DNA from: Drosophila pseudoobscura
Lineage: Eukaryota > Arthropoda > Insecta > Diptera > Drosophilidae
Length of the DNA: 64,000 bases
Assembly: GCF_009870125.1 (NCBI RefSeq)
Contig: NC_046680.1
Coordinates: forward strand, 21,967,501 to 22,031,500
Reading direction: 5' to 3'
Part shown: in pieces, positions 32,842 to 44,384 of the stretch
How the letters are laid out: every line of letters begins with the position of its first letter
Position numbering within the stretch: position 1 is the stretch's first letter
Notes under the pieces: generated by a model
What the model saw: the letters and a program-made list of their open reading frames with translations, nothing else
Databases searched by the model: none
Told to the model about the DNA's origin: nothing
Translations under genes and position numbers: made by a program

Positions 32842-34053
32842 TCAGAGCACGCCACAGCCAGTTATCAGGACAACGCCCTGAGAAGTGGCCAGGTGGCCGG
32901 TGGCGTCCTGAATGCGCTCCAATAGATGCAATCCCTTGCGCACCTTGCCGAATGCAATCCGCTTTCCGTTGAGAATCGACAGCGGCTGGAAGCTGATGGT
33001 GAAGTTGATGGCGGAGCAGAGATGGCTGCGCACATAGCGGCTGGGGAACGAGAGGATGCCAGCATCGACGCCATGATTGAGGACGTCGAAGTCGTGCTCA
33101 ATGTTCCTGAGATCCTGTTTGAGCACGGTGGAGGGGCCCATGTCCAGGCGCCCCTCCAGCCACATGGGTGTGAGCGTGCGCGAGAAGGTGATGGCGGCGC
33201 TGTTGCCCTGCGTGCAGGCGCGCATGAACTCGAGGACCACCTGGGGACAGGCCTCCGTGAAGAGCTGGATGATAAGCCGGCCCTGGATGCGGGTGTCGCG
33301 CACCTCGACGTCGAAGTAGATCTGGGGGCGCAGCAGCTTGCAGAGGTTACCCACGTCGCATTGGTCCATGAGGCTCTCGTAGCGATGCAGGATGTGCATG
33401 GGAATCTCGTAGCTGAAGGTGTGGGAGGCCTTCGGCTTGTTGCGGCGCGATCTGCCCGCGTCCGGATCGAAGAGCTGCCCGCCCTTGTGGAACTGCTTGT
33501 TCTTCTCCTGCTGCTTCTGCTCCTTCTCGCGGGCCATGCTCACGTGCCGCCAGCGGCCGACGGCCAGTCGCTCCGGCGAGCGGGTGAACGTCCGCAGCGT
33601 GTTGTTGCTCCGCTTGTAGAGGGCCGTCAGCATCTCCATGTAGGGCAGCTCCATGCCGTTGCCACTGACCTTGACCTTGGGCGGCGGCAGGCAGGTGTTC
33701 ACCTTCCCCTTGATGGTCGTCAGGCGCTCGCGGTGCTGGCGGTACAGCTCGCGCTGCTCGTTCATCACCATAGGCGAGCGGGTCTGGGGCATCTGATTCT
33801 TTCCGACCGCCACGGGAATCAGTCGCTGGTGGTGCCGGTGGTTGTTCTCCAGCGCCTTCCGGTTGATGTTGAACGAGTGCTGGATCTCCCCCGACGGTTC
33901 CTCGCTACTCTCCAGGTAGGGATTGCGGCGCTTGAACACCGGGTTCGTCAGGGTGAAGGGACCGCGCTTGGCGGCTGCCACATAAGGTGCCACAGTGCCG
34001 ACATCTTGGGGAGTGGAGCCTCGGGCTGCCCGCGTATTTTCGCGCAGAAACAT
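32842..34053 (-). CDS. Degenerate cyclophilin-domain protein
   Basis: A single-exon gene of 403 aa. Residues 1-240 are basic and low in structure, with no recognised domain. Residues 245-403 follow the cyclophilin fold: YFDVEV, GRLIIQLFTEACPQVVLEFMRACT, an FSR in place of FHR, NFTISFQPLSILNGKRIAFGKV, and the end strand VVLITGCGVL. Of the prolyl-isomerase site only the Arg of FHR (R292) is kept. The preceding His is Ser, the Trp that contacts cyclosporin is Ile (about 360), and the His of DGKH is Arg (365). The active loop with GSQFF is lost. It probably binds rather than isomerises. A testis role is inferred from its neighbours; CG3492 is a possible counterpart from memory. Confidence 0.82.
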   Translation of the reverse strand: MFLRENTRAARGSTPQDVGTVAPYVAAAKRGPFTLTNPVFKRRNPYLESSEEPSGEIQHSFNINRKALENNHRHHQRLIPVAVGKNQMPQTRSPMVMNEQRELYRQHRERLTTIKGKVNTCLPPPKVKVSGNGMELPYMEMLTALYKRSNNTLRTFTRSPERLAVGRWRHVSMAREKEQKQQEKNKQFHKGGQLFDPDAGRSRRNKPKASHTFSYEIPMHILHRYESLMDQCDVGNLCKLLRPQIYFDVEVRDTRIQGRLIIQLFTEACPQVVLEFMRACTQGNSAAITFSRTLTPMWLEGRLDMGPSTVLKQDLRNIEHDFDVLNHGVDAGILSFPSRYVRSHLCSAINFTISFQPLSILNGKRIAFGKVRKGLHLLERIQDATGHLATSQGVVLITGCGVL

Positions 34054-37000
34054 TTTGCGAATCGGTGGGGCGTTCGTTAACCAAAATAAACGTAAAACTA
34101 TACTTGAATTTTAACAAATTATTCAGCAAACGAATCGTGTGATGACTTCTAGTGAATGACTGAGAAGCTACACTACTTTTGCTGTGATTTAGAGGAAAGG
34201 GGTCACTGAGTCTGGGACTATTCGAAGGGTAGAGCAATCAAGTGGAAGCAGGAAATGTTTGTTTTTCCTGGTGGAACTGTCATGGAATGTGGAACCTGTT
34301 TTGCACGTCAACAGGATACCGGAACAGGAATGGACTCTGAAATGAATCCAAAAAGTGCCGGGCAATCATTTCTAATTTACCAAACGGCAATATTGCAACT
34401 CAATTGACAGAACGGAGAACGGAGGACGGGTGGCAATCATGTGGCAAGACTCCAAAGTTCTATCAATATGCCACAATAATGTACGCACACGTACACACAC
34501 ACGCACACAGAAAAACTATTAGGAAGAACTTTTCAGACATAGAGCCACAGAGAAGAGTGAGAGAGAGAGAGAGAACCGCAGCCTGATTGAAGTCATAAAT
34601 GAATGAAGTATTGCTCTGGCCAGCAAAAGAGCAAAAAAAGCCAGCCCCCTGAGTCGGAGTCGAAATTGGCATCTGATATTGCCAGGAAAAAAGCGAGTGG
34701 CTTCCAGTTTCCCTGATAATGGTATCGATTCATTTGTACAACATTCTGTGAAATTGTTTGAAGGCTTTTATGCGTTGCCTTTAATACCTTGTAAAGCAAT
34801 AAAAACAAATGTGGCATGTCCTTTGCGGCGAAAAAACATATGCATCAATTATGTATTAGTCACCGACTCCCTTCAAAAATGAACTCCGTTTTAATTAATT
34901 AATTACGGCGTATACATATTTACTTGAGCGGAATGAACATTTGCGGTGATCCGAATAGCGCGTTTTTGCATAATTACGGATTTAATTAAAAACTCTGCCA
35001 AATATGCAGAATTTAAATGTAATCTAATTTAAATTGAAAATCACACTTTTGCAACATTTCTAAATGGTTTCGCTGGGCCGACGAGACGAATTGATTTTAC
35101 TTCTGCCGGTTTGGGCGGCTCGTTGCCTGTTTATTATTATTAATTTGCAAACACGCGAAGGGATGGCTGAATGGAGCTCCTCTCCTGTCAGCGACAGGCC
35201 TGCTATGGACAGACTTGATGCATTTTTTTCGACCCAAGCGTGTACAAATCCGCTCGGAGGTGTGGTTGAAGTGCAGCCTAAGATCCAAAAGGCGGGTCAA
35301 AAAAAATTACCTGTTTCGAGCTCAATTACAGACCAATTTAGATGAGCTGAATTTGTACTCCCCTTTGTAGTAGCTTCCTTCATTCACTTTTTAGGCTCCT
35401 GCTCTCTTTGAGCAGAGAATCATAGAGGAGGAGGACTGAACATTAGGCTTGTCATCTTTAGTGGCTTTCATTTGCAACAAAACCAGTTACTATCGAATGA
35501 CAGCCCAACAGCAGCAATCCTTCCGCCAAATCACTGTCACAAACTGACTTATACGATCGTATTATCTTTATGATTAAATGGTATTTAAGGACTTTGTTTC
35601 GCTTGCTGTTCATTTTGTTTGGCGAGGCAGGGGATTCCATCGGATTTCCCCAACGAGCCTTCGCCGGTTGTCATCTCATTGAGCACGAAAATGATAATGA
35701 CAGCTGGTGTCAGGGGAATTATCGCGGACATGGAGTGTTCCATTTTGTTTTCGAAAGCCCATTGAATGCACAATTAGCGAGCACTACAATGGGTTCCAGT
35801 TCCATTTAAGTGAGCTGGCGAAAATTGGCAGGAATATTAAAGTTAAGTTCCACGGACAAACTAAACAATATTCACACACAATATAAACACACAACAAAAA
35901 ATCCGTTCATTAATTAGTTTACTTTTCAGATTAAATTATGTACATTTTTCAATGGCATATGTGGTGGCCGTATAATCAGATCGGAAGAGTTGAAAAAATT
36001 GCCCATCGATTCGCATTAATTGATTGTTAATACGGCAAAGATTTGCGGCTATAATTAAATGATTAATGCGATTGTGTGGATATGTGGATGGCATGAATTA
36101 AGAGCATGGCTAAAGCACTTGTATTTATGCGGTCATAGTGGGTAAATACCCGCACAAATATACGAATATACGAATATTGGAATATATGTGTGTGTGTACT
36201 GTGTAATCTGATGCATTAATGGGCTCCACTTGTACGATTATATAGACACGGAGCATCTGAAGGGCATCTCAGGGCTCAGCGCTCTGCGCTCTGCGCTTAG
36301 GACTAGGGACTCGGGGCAAAGTGTCATTAGGGCAGCACTCTTATCACTCAACAATCAATGTCAGCGCCAGTGGAATGGGTGGGAGAGTGGCAAGGAGCTG
36401 ACAGACAGTGAACCACTTGAGCGTTTTTTGTCCTCAAGTGCCAAACCACCCACCCACACCTATCCCTCCACATTCTGGATGGATGCATCGGCATCATCAT
36501 TCAACAAGATTCCTTCTCCTTCTCCTTCTCCTTGCCCTTGGGTCTATTGTCATCCTCGTGGTTTTCCCACATCCCCATCCCCACATCTGCTGTGCTATTC
36601 ACATTCCAGTGTGCAACTTGAAAATGTGTCGACAATAAACCCCTCCGCACTCACCCGCACTCATACTCATATTCATTGTATTCACATGAGGACAAATGAC
36701 TGCAATTCGATCAAATATTGTGCATACACACACATTGCGGGTCCGTTGCATTCAAAGTATTTCATTTCGTGCCCAGGATATGCCCAGGATGTGCCCAGGA
36801 TGTGCCCTCCTGTGGTGAATGCATCGATAGGAATGCTGGGAATTCCCAATGGATGACCGCAATAGCAAATATTGTACGGTTATTTCACAAATAACTGAAT
36901 ACTATGGGAGCTCCATTGCCTCCAAAGCCTCCATTGCCTCGATAATTCATCCACATTTTCCAATGTCCATTCAAGGCTCCGGCAATATGGAATTCCTCAG

Positions 37001-40000
37001 TTATCTGACCTTGAAGGCACCCACTGTATAGGTACACTTACCCTTATGAATACATTTCGGCAGATACTTTTTTATGGGCGAAAACAGAAGCCGGCCAGAC
37101 GCTGGCTAAGAGCATAATGGATCATAAACGCTTTGGCTGTAAAAATGTGATTTTATTGTGTCTGCTCCGACGCGTCTTTTGCCTCCATTAACCGAACATC
37201 TGGCTTATGGAACCTGTCTTATTGCCGTCCTGTCCCCCACGCCTCCTCCACGCCACCCTCCCACATATGTAGACGTCTTTTTATGACATTCTTTACTCCG
37301 CAGAGGGCGTGTGGCACTACTCTGTGTTTGTCATATTTTTATGCTTATTGTGGATGGAACTTTGGCCGAACAACGTCATGGAAATGGAATTTGTGAGTAT
37401 TTAAGCTGAGATTTGGCTAAGAGAAAGCTTTCGGATTGACCAAAAAATGCTTACTTAAATGGCAACGCCATGCTTACCACGAATTACAACGGCAAAAAAG
37501 CTTATGGAGATCTCTCTTGTTGGGCGTCAATTTTGGCGTTTATGAACGAAAGATGAAGAAATTAAGCATTTGAGTCTTGGCCCTTCGGATACGATTTTGT
37601 TGAATCGCTATGGATTGCTATTCTCAGAGGTATACTAAAATATTACCCACATAAATCAATCAATATTCATTAAATTAAGCGTAAACGCAAACCCAAATGA
37701 AGGGCTTTAACTGGTACTTTATCTGCTGCCTGTCCGTTTGAATGCCATCAATTCTGCGCTCCCCACTGGGCCAGAAGACGGTTCGGTCGCTGAATGTCCC
37801 AAATTGTTTGAGCCCCAAAGACATCAGTTAATTAATGCCATTAATGGCTTGGCAGACGCTCTCTCTCTCTCTCTCGAAGCCAGTAATTAACGCTGTTGAG
37901 ACAGTCACACACATGGGTGGGGCTGGGGGGAGTTGTCACGCCTAAAGGATTATATCAGTTAGCAAGCAGGATTAATTCACAATAAGCAAAGGTGTTAATA
38001 GACCGACGACAGATTTTGCCGCAAAAGTTAGCCCACACGAAATATTTAATCCACTTCGAGGCGAACCGTCCATGGAGCAGAAGCAGGAGCAAGGAGCAGC
38101 CATCCATTAAGAAGCAATTTCAAAGGTTTACGGCCCTCCACTCCTCCGTTTCGGGCCTACCTTTTGTGGGCAATGCGAGGGTGCGGCCCAAAAGGTAAAA
38201 CGCTGAAAAAGTTGTCATTCCAAAGATGAAGATGCCGAGATACAATTTAAGGTATCCCATGTAATCCTTAAACAATTTTATTAGCCAAGAAGGGACTCCC
38301 TGCCAATTAGGTTAATGGGTCGAAGCAAGCGCCCCCTCCGCACAGCTCCCCCTCCGCACAGCGCCCTGAGGAGCTTCCTGTGCGTAAGCCGACGCGAAAT
38401 TAAATGCCAAGGAGACTCAGATTACAACTGAGTTTAAGCGCAGGGCACGGACGGCACACAATGGCTTTTACATTTAATCCGCGATGCTTATTAAATTCCT
38501 GGGGAAAATGTCGCTGTTTTCATCGGAATTTTCCAGCACTGGACTGCAGGATAGAGAGGAGAGCGCACGTATCCATCCAAAAAATGCAATAAGACACTAG
38601 TGCAATACAATGTTGAACTTTCTGAACATACACGATTGATCAAGCTGCGGAGCTCCGGGACATCCATTGAGTCGTTCATTCGGTCAATGGCTGGGGATCA
38701 CATGCATCGACCATTTAAGGACCGAATTGTGGAAATGCAAATTCTACCCAACAGGAGAGTGTTTCTGAGACACTCACAAAGGCCCCATGAATGCAGGGGC
38801 TGGGACACGCTTTCCCGCAACACCATGTGGGTGCCCCAGAGCTGGCTCTGAAAAGCCATTTATCAAGACATTGCCCAACAATGGAGCCATGTGCGCACTG
38901 CACGCCATAAAGGATATTCAAAGCCAGTAAAACTTCATGATTTGAACACGTGTTAACAACGTAGGAGCAAGGCACGAGTGTTTGTGCTGCTGCCAAAAGG
39001 AAGGAAACGAAGGGAAATAGCTGGAAGGAAGCCATGTGGAGATGTGCACATAGATTCGCTGGGCATTCGTGTGGCGGGGCATTCAATTAAATTGGAAGAG
39101 GAGCTTAGTGAAACGCAAATAATCTAGTCTCTCTCTCAAAGAGACGCAGGCTGCGCCAACGTCCCCTCCAGGCACTTGGGGCAATTGGGTTTAGAAGTTG
39201 ATAAACACTTTTCATATGCGTAGCGTTCCCATTTTAGAGAACTTTCCCTGCTGACAGAAAGCCATTTCCAAAGCAAACACTCGACTGATAATTCATATTT
39301 TCCCGTAATAACTTTCGAAAGAGTGGAAAATATCGCCGCTGTGCTGCTGCGATGGAATGCACGGAATGCCTGCAAATTGCACGGATCATAAATTAAAGGA
39401 GACTGGTGGGGCAGTAGGGAGGAGGGGGTAGGGAACCGCCGGCATTGTAATAAAAGTTTTGATTCTCGGGGAAAGCGGCAGCAGAACATGGAATAGCGTA
39501 TAGTGATTCGAATGAGGAATACTCCCTACCGAGAGTTTTTTCGCTGCTGAATAGCTTTGGGGCCTTGGGTTCCATAAGGTCAAGACAATTTCCTTCTGCC
39601 TGTTGCATACATCCGGGGGAAAATAAAACATCCTTGCACTTTGTACACGATGAAAAGTCAAGAACATGTGGTGTACAAACTGGGAAAATGGGAAAACCTG
39701 AAGAGAGGCAGGCAGCATGCAGCAGGCAGCATGCAGAAGAGCACCACAAAAGCAGCTGTAAAATAGTTTTAATATCCGCCGGCAGGTCTCCATTGTGTGT
39801 GTTACTTCCCTTTGAAGCCATGCCCCTCGATGTCACTCTCTCTGTCTGCCCCCGTAGCCCTGCTGAGAGTTTTGTCACCTGCACTGGTGGATGGGTGTGC
39901 GGCTGTTGTGATTCCTTTCTTTGTTTACGGTGGGTGCTGCTGCCACTGCTGCCAGCTCTATGATTGCGCATTCATAACATTCATCCCATTATCCTTCCAC

Positions 40001-40860
40001 CACTTTGTGCGTCCATATTGCAAGACGACGCCCTTTGAGCCGAGGCTCGCTTTTCCGCCTTCGGGCTTTGGGGGGAAATTTGAAACTACTGCAATCAAGT
40101 GGCGCCCCCCCTGCATGCATGTGGCATAAGGTAGGGCACACAGTTTCTCTGTCACTGAATAAACATTGATTTATTTAAACACACTTTGCACTCGACCCGA
40201 GTCGCCTCCAAAGGCGGGTGTTCAGATTTACGGATACGGGGCAAGCGACTGCTGTTGCTGCCTGAATGTCTTGCCCCTCGGGCGAATGTCGTTCAAATCA
40301 TGGTAAACATTTTGTGGCAGCCTTCTGGCTGCTGCCATTGCCATCAACTTTGCACTTTTCAGATTGTTTGGCTCTTCCCCCCCTCCTCTCTCTCTCTCTC
40401 TGTCTTTCTCTGTGGAGCCAGGTGCATTTCTCATTTCCCATTTCCCATTTTCTACTTTCTACTACAGCATCCGTCGGCCAGCCGCAATTTGTAGGCAAAT
40501 TATTTTGCCAGACAACCCGTAACGTAGTCATTAATTCCCCCAAAATATGGCAAAATTTGGGAACTGCCAATTAGGCTTCAATAGGCAACATTAAACGATG
40601 GAAAAGCGACATAAACAAGGCATATATTAAGTAGTTTTTTTAATTGAAAATACAGAGAAAAGCTTTAGAAACTCTTCGCGAAAGCATAGTATAGTTTTTC
40701 CTTAAAAACTTATATAAGCTACTCTTTGCGAAAAGTTGCTTAAAAACTTGTTGCCATGACGATCTGCATAAATCCGCACTAACGATTTGCCTCCACGTGA
40801 GAGCTCTCGCTGCCAGCCGCGCTAGGAGTAAAGGAGAAGGCATTTGCCACTGCAACAACA

Positions 40861-40888
40861 GAGAGAGAGAGAGAGAGAGACAGAGAGG
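40861..40888. repeat. (GA)n tract
   Basis: GA dinucleotide run of about 14 repeats with one CA interruption. GA tracts can bind GAGA factor, though nothing else nearby suggests a promoter. Confidence 0.8.
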
Positions 40889-43670
40889 GGGATTGTTAGC
40901 CCCTTCAGGTGGAGCTATGTAGATGCTTACACATTTGCTCAAAAATTCCAAATTGAAGATTTAAGACCACCTGTGGATACCCTTATGCTGGCTCTTGGTT
41001 CCTCCGAGGAAGTGCTCTTTTAATTAAACCTCAAGCCCCAACAATCGCAGCGAGTGCACTATGTTTGCAGCCTCAACTGGAGACCTGCCTGCACTTTCGC
41101 TGCTCCAGCAATCCGCAAAGCGGATTGGCACTCCCCGTAGAGTGGCCCCAACAGAAGCGTGGACTGAACTGGATTGCTTTTCTTATTATGTTATAATTTT
41201 TTCATCTTAAATTTCGCATCTTTTGTGCACGTACACAGCCCATGCCGCAGACGAGGCAAATGGAAGCACGTAGCAATACTTACGGAGCAGATGAACTGCC
41301 CCGTCCTGCATCGTGTGGTGGCATGCCGAAATCGATACATATATATGTATATCCTACCCTTGGCCTTGACAGGGACGACGGGACCACATTCTTTGAAGCT
41401 TGATTTTGCGTTAAAATAAAAGAAAAGCTCACGCGTTGTTTCTGGATGCTTGCCTTTGATCTGCTGCTTATTTTCCCACAATATAATCCAGCGCTAATGA
41501 AGCGAAGGGCCCACTGGCGCCTATTTTGGCCATTAAATGGCCAATTATGTTGAACAATTTGTTGATTTTGTGTGGATCGCTCGTTAGACACTTGTTTTGC
41601 TTATGCAAATTTCATGTAATTCTCCCATTTTAAGCTGCAGAACTTTACACTTGGCTTGCGCAGCAGATGCAATTCGTTCAGTCATCGATTTCTTCTGGGG
41701 ATTATTGCTTTTGCACTCCCCTAAATACGACCCGCAATCCCACTTGGCCTAAATCAAATTGTGAGAAGAAACAAGAGACGCAAAGGCGCCCTACACTCAA
41801 GTGCCACACGCTCCCACAAATCCAATGATGGATTTGATTGACTCCTCGCCTTGCCACAGCAGCTGCAGGAATGTACAATGAAGCATTTGCGGAAGCTCCT
41901 CCTCGAGAGAAGAAGGTAGATACAGAGGGCGGCAAGGCCAAGCCAAGACTTCATTCTTGATTCATGAGTTTCTACTATTGGAGTTTGCCTTTTGAAAGTG
42001 TCTGCAATGTATCTGCAAAGACATTCTTAAAAACCTTGAATATTCGTATTTTTGGCATCCGAATTGCCACTCGACGATTACAAATATTTTCACGCTCTGC
42101 AGATAAATAAAATGTAACAAACATTCAGGCTCGTGCCTGGGGATGGGGTCATCGATGCAAATAAATACAGCCTGTGCCACATGTGTGTATGTATATATCT
42201 GGGGACTGGTTGGGTGTACGTACGAGTATCTGAATCTGTAGCTACCATTTAAATGCAAACAATTTAAGGAGGTTTTCGCTTTCAACGGAAGTCCGTGGGC
42301 CCTGGATCGTGTACGCTGTCTGTTTTTCTTGTTAGGCTTCTGGTCGGGTCGTAGCTGCTGTTAGTGTTTTTCCCGCCACCTGTCGCCGGAGGTCCCGGCT
42401 CGATGATATTTCAGCCCTGGCTTCATCCACAGCCTCATCCGCGTCCCCAGAAACACACATCCACGCGCACACATGGCGTATGGGTAATCCACATGACGTA
42501 CGTACGTACGTATATTCGTGTTGCTGCCGATGTTTTTGTACCCCGTTTTTCTGTGTTCTGCCACGCAGCTGCTGCCACAAGTTTGTGCGCCAAGTAAATT
42601 AAATTTTAACTGTGAGTTTAGCCCCAAATGGAAACTTTTCGATCCACGATCCGCGGGGGGAAGCAGAGGAAGAGGAAGGGGAAGGCACCTTTTAAGCAAT
42701 GGCGATGGCCTCCTGTCTTACGAGTAGTTTAGTGGGTCTTAATTAAAACGCGAAACTTGCTGGCTTGCCTGCTCCGTGCTTGTGTGTGTGTTTCGCGCGC
42801 CTCTTGATGCTTAATTAAAATACTTATACGACATGTTGTACACGATGTACATGCTGCACGAGGGGCGTATTGCCAGGGCAGAGTGTGCCGCTTGCGGAGT
42901 GTGTCAACAGCTGCTTTATGGCTGTCAGAATGGCGGCATGTCATGAAGTGTCTTCTCGCCCACTGTTTGCTTGGCCTGGCGCTGGCAGGGCTCTCTTTCG
43001 TGCCTTTCAGGTGGGGGATTCTTGACAAAAAGTGCGCAATCCACGCTAATTTGCAATCCCCTTGCAACACGGCACCGTTGTCGTTGTCGATGTCGTTGCC
43101 GTTGCCCCACTCTGCGCCGAGGCACTTTGCTTCTCTAAAGTGCCTGAGAAACACGGATTTCTTAGCTAGGATCTAGGATAAGGATTTCTGTCTGGCTCGA
43201 CGAAAATGTATCTCTGTTCTTCTCAGCTTGTAGCTAAAAACCTTTAGAGTCCCATTGATTCGAAGGACATCAAAATTCGATTACGGATTTGTGGATGCTT
43301 ATTCTTTTGCTTAATTCCTTTGAGTGTGCTTCCTGCACTGCAGCTATCCATTCGAATGACTTTTTGGCCTGTAATCTTGCCACATCCTCCATGCATCCTC
43401 GTAGCATATGAAAATCCCCTTAGAACGTTGAGACATTTTAATTAAAAGTCGTTTGTCGCACGGAATGAATTATGCTTACATTTTTAAGCCCTACTCCCTG
43501 GGGAGGGGCTGTTCGTGCGGTAAATTTGAGTTCCCAAACTCTGTCATAACCGCATTTTTCGTTCATTTAATCGTTTTTGGTATTTTGACTGCGGCTGGCG
43601 TTTTATGGCATTTCTTTGTACGGATTTTGTGGCTTGCGGATGCCGCCACAGCATCCACATTGACAGCGAT

Positions 43671-43789
43671 GACAGGCGGCAGGCGGCAGGCAAGTGACGT
43701 AGATCCGTGCCACATGTTCCAGGCTAATGAGCGGATACTTCCTGCCGCCTGCCGCCTGCCGCCTGCCGCCGGCTGCCTGTCGCCTGTCG
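43671..43789. repeat. Inverted 7-bp minisatellites (GGCAGGC / GCCTGCC)
   Basis: The left arm, about 43674-43690, has GGCGGCA units. The right arm from 43741 has at least four TGCCGCC units. Eighteen bases of the left arm are the perfect reverse complement of 43741-43758, with a loop of about 50 bp. Pairing can slip by one unit. Confidence 0.8.
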
Positions 43790-44340
43790 TTTGCAGATTA
43801 AGTTTTGTTGGCTCTGTCGCTGTCCTGTGGCTTAAATGAGACGCAGCATTTATGATCCTAAGAGCCACATAATCTTTGTATGTGCAATTTTCAGATCAGC
43901 TTATGCAATGGGGGGCCAGGCCCCTGGCTTTGGTCACACTAATAGGGAAAATTCCCCTGGGATTTCCCAGAGCTCTCTTCCTCCGCCACGTCCCTGCCGT
44001 GGAGGGACAATGTCTTGTTAGCCAAATTGGATTTAACTTGGTTAACTCTGAATATCAGTCTGTGGGCGTGGATGCTGGAGATTTGGCGCTGTCAACAAGA
44101 GCTTGCCACAAAAAGTTGAAAAAGGGTTATCAGCACGCAATCAGAACGCGCCCCAGCACCCCAGAACCCCAGCACTGATAGGGCACCCCCTCTCTGTCGG
44201 TGCTCCCAATTCTGCTCTTGACGTTTATTATATTGCATTATGCTCGCATTTGTATTGGTATTTATGCGCTTGCTGCTTGTGGCGGCGTTTTTTGCTATGG
44301 CCGGGCGACCCTTGAAGAGTTTGTTTGGGGGGTGTAAGCG

Positions 44341-44378
<38 letters not shown>

Positions 44379-44384
44379 TGGGTG
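44341..44384. repeat. (GT)n microsatellite
   Basis: About 40 bp of GT repeats with GC and GG interruptions in gene-free DNA. Confidence 0.9.

Noticed and set aside
32926-34080. 384-codon plus-strand frame opposite the cyclophilin-like gene
   Set aside because: Antisense shadow; the minus strand has the recognisable fold and the poly(A) signal.
42494-42513. ACGTACGTACGTA palindrome as a possible regulatory site
   Set aside because: A short self-complementary tetramer repeat; equally explained as a microsatellite.
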